Shown one piece after another: positions 35,049 through 43,803 of a DNA stretch of 64,000 nt. The notes beneath the pieces are model-generated. The model saw nothing but the letters and a program-made list of their open reading frames with translations, searched no databases and was not told the DNA's origin. Position 1 is the first letter of the stretch. Every line of letters begins with the position of its first letter. Source of the stretch: Pseudomonadota bacterium (lineage in GTDB: Bacteria > Pseudomonadota > Alphaproteobacteria > Rhizobiales > Beijerinckiaceae); the NCBI GenBank assembly GCA_023450615.1, contig JAEXGT010000094.1, forward strand, positions 1-64,000. The letters run 5' to 3'. The position numbers and the translations under genes were made by a program.

Positions 35049-35975
35049 ATGTCCGCTGTCTTCGCCAGCCTCATCCCAACCTTCCTGCTCATCGCGACCG
35101 GTTGGCTGTGCCGGACCACGAACTTCGTGAACGAGCAGCAATGGTGGGGGCTCGAGCGCGCAACCTACGTGATTTTCTTCCCCGCGCTCATCATCGACAC
35201 GCTCTCCCGGGCCGATCTCTCGTCAGTGCCTGTGCTGGGGGTCGGAGGCGCGCTCATCGGGTCGATCCTGCTCATGGCGGGGCTGATGCTGTCCCTGCGC
35301 CCCGCGCTCAAGCGCTATGCTGCGATCGACGGGCCGAGCTTCACCTCGATCTTCCAGGGAGCCACGCGCTGGAACACTTTTGTGGCTCTTGCGGTTGCCG
35401 GAAGCCTGTTCGGCCAACGGGGCATTGCTCTGATCGCGGTGGCGATCGCGGCCATGGTTCCGTTGCTGAACCTGCTCGCCTTCTATGTGTTCATCCGCTT
35501 CGCGGGCAGGCCGAAACAGAGCCCAAAGGAAATCCTGCTTTCCTTTGCGACCAATCCCTTCATCTGGTCCTGCGCCATCGGCCTTATTCTCAACCAGTTC
35601 TTCCCGCCCCTGCACAAGCCAATCGCTGCCTATATCGATCTCCTGGGGCGTGCTGCTCTGGCCGCAGGCCTGCTCATTGTCGGCGCCGGTCTCGACATCC
35701 GACGACTGGCGAAACCTGGACTGCCTCATGTCCTGACGGTCAGCCTCAAGCTGTTCCTCATGCCGGTCATCGCCTTTCTGCTCGCGGGTTTTGCAGGTGT
35801 GAGCGGGAACGACCTGACCGTTACCGTCATCGCAGCGTCGGTTCCCTCGGCCGCGGCGTCCTACGTGCTCGCTCGCCAGATGGGTGGGAATGCCCCTCTC
35901 ATGGCAGAGATCCTTACCCTTCAAACCCTTCTGGCGCTGGGTTCAATGCCCTTCATGATCACGCTTCTAAGCTGA
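35049..35975 (+). CDS. AEC family transporter
   Basis: A 308-aa secondary carrier of the auxin efflux carrier family, with about ten hydrophobic segments in two five-helix halves. Seen are LIPTFLLIATGWLCR at the start and the paired NTFVALAVAGS-type crossing region in the centre (WNTFVALAVAGSLFG). Bacterial AEC proteins move small carboxylates such as malate or malonate; the substrate is not evident. I chose ATG 35049; an upstream in-frame start would add a 22-residue hydrophilic leader. Confidence 0.85.
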   Translation: MSAVFASLIPTFLLIATGWLCRTTNFVNEQQWWGLERATYVIFFPALIIDTLSRADLSSVPVLGVGGALIGSILLMAGLMLSLRPALKRYAAIDGPSFTSIFQGATRWNTFVALAVAGSLFGQRGIALIAVAIAAMVPLLNLLAFYVFIRFAGRPKQSPKEILLSFATNPFIWSCAIGLILNQFFPPLHKPIAAYIDLLGRAALAAGLLIVGAGLDIRRLAKPGLPHVLTVSLKLFLMPVIAFLLAGFAGVSGNDLTVTVIAASVPSAAASYVLARQMGGNAPLMAEILTLQTLLALGSMPFMITLLS

Positions 35976-36078
35976 TAGAAGCGCGCCCACATGCAACCAA
36001 TGGTTACATTATATCTGCTTGTGTGATCCTTGGTTGCACTGATATTGAGGTTGCCTGAAACAGAGACCAATCTCATCT

Positions 36079-36324
36079 ATGGCCAAGACCTCACGCCGCG
36101 CCCTTCCCGCCCCGCCGCCTTATGCCCTGGAGGATGCCGGCGAAACCTTACAGCCGAGCGAACCCGGCATGAGCCCGGCTGAGACGGCACAATACATCGC
36201 GGAATTCTCGGCGGAGCTGTCCTATCTGGCGCGGCAGTCGAAGCTCGACCTGCTGGCATATCTGCTCGACATGACCCGGCTTGAGGCAACGAGGTCCGTG
36301 CATGCGGATAAACGCAGACGATAG
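36079..36324 (+). CDS. small conserved-type protein of unknown function
   Basis: An 81-aa protein with a basic proline-rich N-terminus and a helical second half (ETAQYIAEFSAELSYLARQSKLDLLAYLLDMTRLEA). The helical part resembles short cytoplasmic proteins that are widespread in Methylobacteriaceae and Bradyrhizobiaceae, but I cannot name a family. It is convergent with dprA, 4 nt apart. Confidence 0.6.
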   Translation: MAKTSRRALPAPPPYALEDAGETLQPSEPGMSPAETAQYIAEFSAELSYLARQSKLDLLAYLLDMTRLEATRSVHADKRRR

Positions 36325-36328
36325 GAGA

Positions 36329-37516
36329 TCAGCGGGCGGAGATCAGGGAGACGGCGTTGCCGCCGTGGCGTTCCAGGCGGCCCGCGATTTCCAGTTCAAG
36401 CAAGGTCATCTGGACCGTGCGGATCGATAGGCCGGATTGGCGCACAAGGTCATCGATTGCAATTGGAGAAGGCCCGAGCATCTGGATCAGGTCGTTGGCG
36501 CCATCCGCGCGCTCGTCGTCGATGCCGGCGGCAGGCAAGACGGAGCCCGTAGGAGCACGCGGTACATCCGGCAAATCGAGCTCGTCCCACAATTCTTCGA
36601 TGCCGAGAACACGCTTCGGCTCTTCCGCTCCCATGTCCAGGCGCGGGCCGGAAGCGACAAGCGGTTCCAGCACATCCGTCACATGCTCCACGCTCGAGCA
36701 GAGCGTTGCGCCCTCGCGAATGAGATCGTTCGTTCCCTCGGCACGCGGATCCAGCGGCGAGCCCGGAACGGCGAAGACCTCCCGGCCCTGCTCCAGAGCA
36801 AAACGCGCGGTGATGAGCGAGCCGGAGCGGCGCGCAGCCTCCACGACCACGACGCCGTAGGACAGGCCGGAGACGATCCGATTGCGGCGCGGGAAATCAC
36901 GGCCGCGCGGCTCCCATCCCATGGGCATCTCGGAGACGATGGCCCCACCCTGCTCCATGATGGCGCGCAATAGGGGCTCGTTCTCGGACGGATATACCTT
37001 GTCGTGCCCACCTGCGAGCACGGCGATCGTGCCCGTCGACAGGGTGGCCTTGTGCGCCCGGGTATCGATGCCGCGCGCCAAGCCAGAGACCACCACGTAA
37101 CCCGCCTCACCGAGCTGCCGCGACAGGCGCTCTGTGAAAGTGAGCCCCGAGGCCGAGGCGTTGCGCGATCCGACCAAGCCGACAGCGGGCCGTGCGAACA
37201 CATCCGTCGAGCCGCGCACGGCGATCAGCGGTGGGGCGGTATCAATGGCTTGAAGAGGCTTCGGGTATTCCGCCTCGCCCATGGCGATGAAGCGGACGCC
37301 GAGGCGAGCGGCTGCCGCCATCTCCTTTTCCGCCTCCTCGCGACTCGTCACCTTGAGCAGCAGGCGACCGCCGCGACGGGCCAATCCGGGCAGGGCTTCG
37401 AGAGCTGCGGCCGCACCGCCATACTGGTTGATGAGGGCGCGGAAGGTACGCGGCCCCACATTTTCCGAGCGGATCAGCCGAAGCCAATCCAGGCGCTGCT
37501 CGTCCGTGAGGTTCAC
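36329..37516 (-). CDS. dprA: DNA-processing protein DprA
   Basis: Loads RecA on incoming single-stranded DNA during transformation (395 aa). The Rossmann fold is marked by VGSRNASASG near residue 112, VVSGLARGIDTRAHKATL near residue 142 and FPRRNRIVSGLS near residue 212. A C-terminal winged helix (IAIDDLVRQSGLSIRTVQMTLLELEIAGRLER) is the DML1-like domain. It is 4 nt downstream of plsY on the minus strand and likely part of the pyrB-pyrC-plsY-dprA transcript. Confidence 0.95.
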   Translation of the reverse strand: MNLTDEQRLDWLRLIRSENVGPRTFRALINQYGGAAAALEALPGLARRGGRLLLKVTSREEAEKEMAAAARLGVRFIAMGEAEYPKPLQAIDTAPPLIAVRGSTDVFARPAVGLVGSRNASASGLTFTERLSRQLGEAGYVVVSGLARGIDTRAHKATLSTGTIAVLAGGHDKVYPSENEPLLRAIMEQGGAIVSEMPMGWEPRGRDFPRRNRIVSGLSYGVVVVEAARRSGSLITARFALEQGREVFAVPGSPLDPRAEGTNDLIREGATLCSSVEHVTDVLEPLVASGPRLDMGAEEPKRVLGIEELWDELDLPDVPRAPTGSVLPAAGIDDERADGANDLIQMLGPSPIAIDDLVRQSGLSIRTVQMTLLELEIAGRLERHGGNAVSLISAR

Positions 37517-37520
37517 GCCC

Positions 37521-38123
37521 CTAGCCCTTCTGGCCGATCTTGCCTTCGGTGCCGTCGAGCAAGCGGCTGATATTCGCGCTATGCTTCCACCAGAGGAGCG
37601 CCACGAGCATCACCGTCATGGCCGCCATGGAAGGCAGCCCGAGCAGCCAGAAAACGACGGGTGTCGCCGCACTGGCAACCAGTGCGGAAAGCGACGAGTA
37701 ACGCGTAGCGAAGGCAACACAGAGCCAGATGGCAGCGAAGACGAGAGCGACGATCCAGTTCAGGCCGATCAGCACACCGATGAAGGTGGCGACACCCTTG
37801 CCGCCCTTGAACTTCAGCCATACCGGATAGAGATGGCCGAGAAAGGCGCCGAGCGCGGCGAGCGTCGCGAAATGCTCTCCCCACTGGGCCGCGATAAGGA
37901 CAGCCACCGTCCCTTTGAGGGCGTCGCCCAGCAGAGTTGCGGCGGCAAGCCCCTTGCGGCCCGTGCGCAGAACGTTGGTTGCGCCGATATTGCCGGAGCC
38001 GACCTGGCGAATGTCCCCCAAACCCGCCATGCGGGTGAAGATCACCCCGAAGGGGATGGAGCCGAGCAGATAGCCGAAGGCCAGGGCCCCGAGCAGGTAC
38101 AGCATGTTCACTTCTTCAGGCAT
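37521..38123 (-). CDS. plsY: glycerol-3-phosphate acyltransferase PlsY
   Basis: Transfers acyl groups from acyl phosphate to glycerol 3-phosphate at the membrane (200 aa). The three catalytic motifs are intact: GSIPFG, SGNIGATNVLR and FKGGKGVAT, among about seven hydrophobic segments. The start at 38123 follows the neighbouring pyrC-like stop by 7 nt; an upstream start would overlap that gene. It belongs to the same minus-strand cluster as pyrB and dprA. Confidence 0.95.
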   Translation of the reverse strand: MPEEVNMLYLLGALAFGYLLGSIPFGVIFTRMAGLGDIRQVGSGNIGATNVLRTGRKGLAAATLLGDALKGTVAVLIAAQWGEHFATLAALGAFLGHLYPVWLKFKGGKGVATFIGVLIGLNWIVALVFAAIWLCVAFATRYSSLSALVASAATPVVFWLLGLPSMAAMTVMLVALLWWKHSANISRLLDGTEGKIGQKG

Positions 38124-38130
38124 TCGCTTC

Positions 38131-39429
38131 TCACGACGTTGAACGGCGGTCGAACACGATCCTGCCCGCAACCGTCGTGATCGTCACCTGTCCTTCCAGA
38201 CGGGCTTCATCGAAGGGGGAGTTCTTCGACAGGGATTTGAGGTCGCGCTTGTCAAGCACGTAAGGGGCGTCAGGATCGAACAGGATCAGGTCGGCAGGAG
38301 CGCCGACCTTGAGACGGCCCGCCGGCAATCCCAGGATTTCTGCGGGTTTCGTGGAGAGCGCCCGCAGGAGCTTGGGCAGGGAAACCCGGTCCGAATGGAC
38401 GAGACGGAGCGCGGCCGATAGCAGCGTTTCGAGTCCGACAGCCCCATCTGCGGCCTCTGCGAAGGGCAGCCGCTTGTTCTCCACATCCTGTGGATTGTGG
38501 TCAGAGACGATCACGTCGATGGTCCCGTCGGCCAGCGCCTCGATCATCGCCTGCCGGTCGTCCTCGTGCCTCAAGGGCGGTGAGAGCTTCAGGAAGGTGC
38601 GGTAATCGCCGATGTCATTCTCGTTGAGGGACAAGTGGTTGATGGAGACTCCGCAGGTCACCGGAAGCCCCTTGGCCTTGGCGGCCCGCACGATCTCCGC
38701 CGAATCGGCGCAGGAGATCATTGCCGCGTGGTAGCGTGCGCCGGTCAGGCGCACGAGGCGCATGTCGCGCTCCAGCATGACCGTCTCGGCCTCGCGGGGG
38801 ATGCCGGGCAAACCGAGGCGGGAAGCGAACTCGCCCTCGTTCATGACGCCCTGCCCCACGAGGTCCGGGTCTTCCACGTGATGGACGATCAGCGCGTCGA
38901 AATCCCGGGCGTAGGTAAGCGCACGGCGCATGACCTGCGCGTTGGTGACGGAACGAGCGCCATCGGTGAACATGATGGCGCCGGCCTCCTTCAGCCGCCC
39001 GATCTCCGCCATCTCCTCTCCCTTCAGCCCCTTCGTAAGAGCGGCTGACGGCAGGATGTTGACGATGGAGGTATCGCGGGCGCGGCGCACGATGAAGTCG
39101 ATCACTGCCGGATCGTCGAGCGCGGGACTCGTATCCGGCATGGAAACGACCGTCGTCACGCCACCCGCGGCGGCAGCCTCGCCAGCGCTCTTCAGCGTCT
39201 CGCGATAAGGTCCGCCCGGTTCGCCGATGAAGGCGCGCATGTCGATAAGGCCGGGGCTCAGAACTTGCCCGCCGCAATCGATCACATCGGCATCGGCCGC
39301 CTGCGTGAGCTGCGGACCGAGATCCTGGATCACGCCATCGCGGACCAGAAGGCCCCCGCTGCTCTCGTGCCCCGTATCGGGGTCAACAAGGCGCGCGTTC
39401 GTGAAAAGCAGAGGACGCTCAGAGGCCAT
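38131..39429 (-). CDS. dihydroorotase-like protein lacking catalytic metal ligands
   Basis: A 432-aa protein of the type I dihydroorotase family. The overall family pattern is clear (LSPGLIDM...EPGG near residues 58-73, GVTTVVSMPDTSPALD, IVHHVEDP, SDHNPQ...KRLPF). However the HxH metal pair after PGLIDM is replaced by Arg65-Ala66-Phe67, and the second His in the ARYH..H segment is Met (ARYHAAMIS). Such proteins are known beside pyrB as non-catalytic PyrC-like subunits that stabilise aspartate transcarbamoylase; an active dihydroorotase should exist elsewhere. The start overlaps the preceding gene's stop by one base. Confidence 0.88.
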   Translation of the reverse strand: MASERPLLFTNARLVDPDTGHESSGGLLVRDGVIQDLGPQLTQAADADVIDCGGQVLSPGLIDMRAFIGEPGGPYRETLKSAGEAAAAGGVTTVVSMPDTSPALDDPAVIDFIVRRARDTSIVNILPSAALTKGLKGEEMAEIGRLKEAGAIMFTDGARSVTNAQVMRRALTYARDFDALIVHHVEDPDLVGQGVMNEGEFASRLGLPGIPREAETVMLERDMRLVRLTGARYHAAMISCADSAEIVRAAKAKGLPVTCGVSINHLSLNENDIGDYRTFLKLSPPLRHEDDRQAMIEALADGTIDVIVSDHNPQDVENKRLPFAEAADGAVGLETLLSAALRLVHSDRVSLPKLLRALSTKPAEILGLPAGRLKVGAPADLILFDPDAPYVLDKRDLKSLSKNSPFDEARLEGQVTITTVAGRIVFDRRSTS

Positions 39430-39803
39430 TACGCGCAACCTGGAATATCTTCATACCGATAGAAAATCTCTTTGCCATTTTCCTTCGCCAAGGCCACCAT
39501 CTCATCGGCGCCTGCCGAAGGACCGCCAATTCGCAGGCAGGCATCGCATTTGGCGACGAGACGCCGTGCGATGGGGTGGAATATCTCGTCGAATATTGCG
39601 TCACCGATACGCTCGGAGCCTGCGAACTCGATCAGCGGAAGAGCATACCATTCGCCGAGCACGGGCAGATGCCCCGCCCTGAAAAGGCGCAGCGCCATCT
39701 CCATCATGGCATCCACATTCGCCTGAATCTTCTGCGGATCGTCGCCTGTCCCGGAGCGATAAGGCCCCGCGACAAGGATCATGAGAGCTTTTGGGTCGAC
39801 CAT
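39429..39803 (-). CDS. DUF4406-like (nucleoside deoxyribosyltransferase-like) protein
   Basis: A 124-aa protein with a short Rossmann-like fold start (MILVAGPYRSGTGDDPQKIQANVDAM) that resembles the DUF4406/nucleoside 2-deoxyribosyltransferase group, then LPVLGEWYALPL and CDACLRIGGPSAGADEMVALA, which fit the nucleotide-binding second half. It lies inside the pyrimidine cluster, 7 nt after pyrB, and its stop overlaps the start of the pyrC-like gene (TAATG), so the three are coupled. A role in nucleoside or nucleotide handling is an inference from the fold and neighbours. Confidence 0.6.
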   Translation of the reverse strand: MVDPKALMILVAGPYRSGTGDDPQKIQANVDAMMEMALRLFRAGHLPVLGEWYALPLIEFAGSERIGDAIFDEIFHPIARRLVAKCDACLRIGGPSAGADEMVALAKENGKEIFYRYEDIPGCA

Positions 39804-39810
39804 TTCTTAC

Positions 39811-40758
39811 TCACCCGTTCGGTAAATGGCTCGCGAGAGCCTCGAGCACCGCCATGCGCACGGCTACACCCATTTCGACTTGTTCCCGGATCAGCGATTG
39901 CGCGCCATCCGCCACATCGGAGGAAATTTCCACGCCCCGGTTCATGGGTCCCGGATGCATCACGAGCGCATCGGGCTTGGCATAGGACAGCTTCTCCTGG
40001 TCGAGGCCATAGAAGCGGAAATATTCTTTAACGGAAGGCACGAAGGAGCCGTTCATGCGCTCGCGCTGCAGGCGCAGCATCATGACGATATCCGCGCCTT
40101 CCAGCCCTTTGCGCATGTCGGTGAAGGTCGGAAAGCCGAGGCGCGCGATGCCGGGCGGCAGGAGGTTCGTGGGGGCGACGAGGCGCACCTGCGCGCCCAT
40201 GGCGGCGAGCAGGATCATGTTGGAGCGCGCCACGCGTGAATGCAGAATGTCGCCGCAGATCGCGACGATGAGGCCCTCGATACGCCCCTTGTTGCGGCGA
40301 ATGGTGAGCGCGTCGAGAAGCGCTTGAGTTGGATGCTCATGAGCGCCGTCGCCCGCATTCACCACGGCGCAATCGACCTTCTGCGCCAGCAGATGCACCG
40401 CGCCCGCCGCGTGATGGCGCACCACGATGATGTCGGGCCGCATGGCGTTGAGCGTCGCCGCCGTGTCAATGAGCGTCTCGCCCTTCTTCACCGAGGACGA
40501 GGCCACCGCCATGTTCATCACGTCAGCGCCCAGGCGCTTGCCGGCGATCTCGAAGGAGGATTGCGTGCGGGTGGAGGGCTCGAAGAACAGATTGATCTGT
40601 GTGCGACCGTGAAGGGACGTTTTCCGCTTCTCGATCTGGCGGCTCACCTCGACCTGTTGGTCGGCGAGGTCGAGCAGAGCTTGAATATCCAAAGGAGACA
40701 ACCCCTCGATACCGAGGAGATGCCGGTGGGAAAAAACGGATCGCGGGGTGCCTGTCAT
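39811..40758 (-). CDS. pyrB: aspartate carbamoyltransferase catalytic subunit
   Basis: Condenses carbamoyl phosphate with aspartate in pyrimidine synthesis (315 aa). Carbamoyl-phosphate motif FFEPSTRTQSSFE lies near residue 55, HPTQALLD near residue 145, and the aspartate loop HPGPMNRGVE near residue 265. The start at 40758 (MTGTPRSVFSHRHLLGIEGL) matches the family; an upstream start would add 20 residues. No pyrI regulatory subunit is nearby; the PyrC-like partner two genes downstream probably supports the complex. Confidence 0.96.
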   Translation of the reverse strand: MTGTPRSVFSHRHLLGIEGLSPLDIQALLDLADQQVEVSRQIEKRKTSLHGRTQINLFFEPSTRTQSSFEIAGKRLGADVMNMAVASSSVKKGETLIDTAATLNAMRPDIIVVRHHAAGAVHLLAQKVDCAVVNAGDGAHEHPTQALLDALTIRRNKGRIEGLIVAICGDILHSRVARSNMILLAAMGAQVRLVAPTNLLPPGIARLGFPTFTDMRKGLEGADIVMMLRLQRERMNGSFVPSVKEYFRFYGLDQEKLSYAKPDALVMHPGPMNRGVEISSDVADGAQSLIREQVEMGVAVRMAVLEALASHLPNG

Positions 40759-40880
40759 CTTAAAGCCATCGCTATAGGCGGTCTGGGCAAGCCCGGCAAG
40801 CCGTCGGTCCGGCAGCAATGGCTAAAAAGGGCCCCGCCTATCTCGATCGGAAAGCCTGAGGAGATCTCCGGTTGAAGCCT

Positions 40881-41627
40881 TCAATCCCGTTCGACCTTCT
40901 GGGTCGCGTGCAGATAGTCGGAATTATACTGCCCCAAAAGCTGAAGCCGCTCCCAGTCGTTGATGATGAGGGTTTTGCCGCGGGAGGTGATCAAGCCATC
41001 GGCACGAAGATCCTGGAGAACCCGGTTCACGTGAACGGTGCTCATGCCGAAGGCATCGCCCAGCTCCTCCTGAGTGAGCGGCAGTTCGAAGCTATGGTCG
41101 CTTACCTGTCCCGTCGAAGCGAGGCGATCTCTCAGCTCGCAGAAAAAGTGCGCGAGGCGCTCGCGGGCCTCCATCCGGCCCAATGCGGTCATCCATGCCC
41201 GATGGACCGCCCCGTCGATCAGTGTCGTGAGCCAGAGAACCCTGGTGAGATAGGGAAAGTTCTTCGTAATTTCCTTCAGGTCGTTATGGGGAACCTGAGC
41301 AACTGTACAGGTCGTAAGGGCCGCAACCCCACTATCCATCTTCTTGAGCAGAAAACTGTGCAGGTCCGCAAAATCCCCGGCGACGTGAAAGGCCGTGATC
41401 TGCCGCCGCCCATCGAGCGAGTGGCTCTGGCGGATGGCGAAACCTTCAAGGATCAGACTGCTGTGACTGGGCGTGCCGCCCTCGGTAACAATATCTTCGC
41501 GCGGGCGATAAACGACCACGCGCGACGTGATCTGCCGGATGACATGCTTTTCCTCTTCCGTGAGGGGGCCATGCTGCTCAAGTCTGCCGATGAGAGGATT
41601 GGACATGCTCGCGCTCTCCGAACTCAT
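40881..41627 (-). CDS. Crp/Fnr family transcriptional regulator
   Basis: A 248-aa regulator with an N-terminal cyclic-nucleotide-binding-type domain (residues about 25-145) and a C-terminal winged helix-turn-helix (LTQEELGDAFGMSTVHVNRVLQDL, near residues 185-208). No Fnr-type N-terminal cysteine cluster is present, so oxygen sensing by an iron-sulfur cluster is unlikely. Related proteins are abundant in Methylobacteriaceae and Bradyrhizobiaceae; the ligand is unknown. Its start overlaps the end of the DUF6894 gene by 4 nt, so the two are coupled. Confidence 0.9.
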   Translation of the reverse strand: MSSESASMSNPLIGRLEQHGPLTEEEKHVIRQITSRVVVYRPREDIVTEGGTPSHSSLILEGFAIRQSHSLDGRRQITAFHVAGDFADLHSFLLKKMDSGVAALTTCTVAQVPHNDLKEITKNFPYLTRVLWLTTLIDGAVHRAWMTALGRMEARERLAHFFCELRDRLASTGQVSDHSFELPLTQEELGDAFGMSTVHVNRVLQDLRADGLITSRGKTLIINDWERLQLLGQYNSDYLHATQKVERD

Positions 41628-41920
41628 GGTTTGCTTGGCGGCTCACGGGCGGAGGAGAGCACAGAATACAGCAATTTGTATAGGCGAGGCGGCAGTGCCT
41701 CGATGAACGGGATCGTCATCAGTTCCTGACCGTCTTCATCCATGATGACGATGGCGTCAGCCAGCCAGTCGTCGATCCCGCGCCGCACGGCATCGGCAAG
41801 CAGGTCGCGAATGCCTTCGATGGCCTCGGCGCGAGCGGCCTCCAGGCTGGGAAGATCGATTCCTTCCGGGTCCGGAATCAACTGATCGTTTTGGCGGATA
41901 TGACGGTAATACCGAGGCAT
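41624..41920 (-). CDS. DUF6894-like protein
   Basis: A 98-aa protein starting MPRYYRHIRQNDQLIPDPEGIDLPSLEAARAEA, the typical opening of a family of short proteins (DUF6894-like) common in Methylobacteriaceae and Bradyrhizobiaceae, with a second half of a small beta strand set (IVIMDEDGQELMTIPF). Its function is unknown. It ends inside the start of the Crp/Fnr gene, and it is divergent from the AidB-like gene. Confidence 0.78.
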   Translation of the reverse strand: MPRYYRHIRQNDQLIPDPEGIDLPSLEAARAEAIEGIRDLLADAVRRGIDDWLADAIVIMDEDGQELMTIPFIEALPPRLYKLLYSVLSSAREPPSKP

Positions 41921-42030
41921 TCCCCCAAACTAAACGAACGTTCCATTGTTCCTTTGAGATCTCGGCAGCTACGCCCGCGCCAGTCTCACCCTATAATAAG
42001 TCCCTGAGAGCGCTGAAAAGGTCGTTGCTC

Positions 42031-43665
42031 ATGACCGCATTCCAGACCCACGACATCGTCAACCAGACGCCGCCCCTGCGAGATGCAAACCTGATAGCTG
42101 GCGACCCAACCCTGCTGGATGCTCTCAAGGGCAATGGAATCGACCCCGAAGCCGAAGGGCTCATCGCCTTTGGAGAAGCCTGGGGCAGTGCGGATCGCCT
42201 CGACCTTGGGCGGATCGCCAACGAGAACCCGCCGAAGCTGCGCACCCACGATGCCCGCGGCTATCGGATCGACGTGATCGAGTTCCATCCGGCCTATCAT
42301 GCGCTCATGCGCTCCAGCATGGCGGACGGCCTCCATTGCTCGACCTGGGACGAGCCTAGAAACGGGAACGAGCATGTGACCCGCGCCGCGCGGATCTACA
42401 CTGTAGCCGGCGTAGAAAGCGGCCATGTCTGTCCCGTCACCATGACTCATGCCTCTGTGGCCGCATTGGCGGCGGCTCCACAACGACTGAAGGAATGGCT
42501 GCCGAAGATCCGCTGTCGCGAGTATGATTCCCGCTTCCTGCCGTTCTGGGAGAAAAACTCTGTCACCCTCGGCATGGGAATGACTGAGAAGCAGGGCGGC
42601 ACCGATGTGCGCGCCAACAGCACCAGAGCAATTCCGACGGTGGGCGACGAATATGCGCTCACGGGACATAAATGGTTCATGTCCGCCCCCATGTGCGACG
42701 CCTTCCTGGTGCTCGCCCAGGCTCCCGGCGGGCTCACCTGCTTCCTCGTGCCCCGCTTCCGTCCGGATGGCGGCCTCAACGGGCTCTACCTGCAACGGCT
42801 AAAGGACAAGCTGGGGAATCGATCCAACGCCTCCTCCGAGGTTGAGTTCGTGGAGGCGTTAGGCTGGCGCATCGGCGAGGAAGGGGCAGGCATTCGCGCC
42901 ATCATCAAGATGGTACAGCTCACCCGCCTCGACTGCGCTATCGCCTCTGCGGGGCTCGTGGGAATGGGTCTGAAACTGGCCATTCATCATGCCCGCCACC
43001 GCAGCGTGTTCCAGAAAAAGCTCATCGATCAGCCTGTCATGCGGATGGTGCTGGCCGACCTCGCCCTTGAGAATGAGGCCATGACGGCCCTGGCGCTCCG
43101 CACAGCCCGCAGCTTCGACCTCGCAGACAAGGATGTGCACGAGGCAGCCTATGCTCGCCTGATCACGCCCACAGCCAAGTTCGGCATCTGCAAGGCAGCG
43201 CCCCGGCTGATCTACGAGGCCATGGAGAGCCTTGGCGGCAATGGCTATGTGGAAGAGAGCCCCCTGCCCCGGCTCTACCGGGAGGCTCCGGTCAATGCCA
43301 TCTGGGAAGGCTCGGGCAATGTGATCGCCCTGGACCTCCTTCGTGCCGAGAATCGTGAGCCGGAATTGGCTGCCTCCGTTTTGGACCGTCTCATGGCCGA
43401 TGCGGGCGCCCTGCCTGGAGCATCGGAGACGGCGCGAGACATTGTTTTTGCACTCCAGTCACCGGACGCAGAAGCCAAGGCGCGCTTTGTCGCCGAACGG
43501 CTCTTCACCCTCGCCGCGGCGGCAGCCATGATCCGCTCCGCACCGCCGCAAATCACCGAGGCCTACGCCCTCACCCGGCTTGCTCGCCCGAGCCGGATGC
43601 TGGGCGCGAATGAGCTGGGCGACGCTGTAAAACCCTTGTTGGACAGGACTTTCGCCACCATATAA
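42031..43665 (+). CDS. aidB: AidB-like acyl-CoA dehydrogenase family protein
   Basis: A 544-aa flavoprotein of the acyl-CoA dehydrogenase superfamily, closest to AidB. The signature LGMGMTEKQGGTDVRAN (near residue 172) and TGHKWFMSAPMCDAFLVLAQ match AidB, and the C-terminal segment GGNGYVEESPLPRLYREAPVNAIWEGSGNV is the acyl-CoA dehydrogenase C-domain. In E. coli AidB belongs to the adaptive response to alkylating agents and binds DNA; here no ada or alkB lies adjacent. I chose ATG 42031 over the TTG two codons earlier. Length is close to E. coli AidB. Confidence 0.82.
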   Translation: MTAFQTHDIVNQTPPLRDANLIAGDPTLLDALKGNGIDPEAEGLIAFGEAWGSADRLDLGRIANENPPKLRTHDARGYRIDVIEFHPAYHALMRSSMADGLHCSTWDEPRNGNEHVTRAARIYTVAGVESGHVCPVTMTHASVAALAAAPQRLKEWLPKIRCREYDSRFLPFWEKNSVTLGMGMTEKQGGTDVRANSTRAIPTVGDEYALTGHKWFMSAPMCDAFLVLAQAPGGLTCFLVPRFRPDGGLNGLYLQRLKDKLGNRSNASSEVEFVEALGWRIGEEGAGIRAIIKMVQLTRLDCAIASAGLVGMGLKLAIHHARHRSVFQKKLIDQPVMRMVLADLALENEAMTALALRTARSFDLADKDVHEAAYARLITPTAKFGICKAAPRLIYEAMESLGGNGYVEESPLPRLYREAPVNAIWEGSGNVIALDLLRAENREPELAASVLDRLMADAGALPGASETARDIVFALQSPDAEAKARFVAERLFTLAAAAAMIRSAPPQITEAYALTRLARPSRMLGANELGDAVKPLLDRTFATI

Positions 43666-43803
43666 CAGCCTAGGCGGAACGGCCGATTTGACTTGTCCGC
43701 TGTGATCCACCACTTATCGCGCCTTGGCTGTCAGCGGGGCTGGCTGCCTTTTAGCTTGACAATACAGAGCATCCGCTCGCGGCCATCTACGGGAAAGTCG
43801 CTC

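Noticed and set aside
41925..41955. GGAAC boxes on the minus strand before the DUF6894 gene
   Set aside because: No CGTT lies at 16-17 nt spacing; one candidate has AGTT instead.
43675..43705. GGAAC-N17-CGCT upstream of topA, EcfG-like
   Set aside because: The -10 element differs from CGTT, and housekeeping topA would not be expected under this control.
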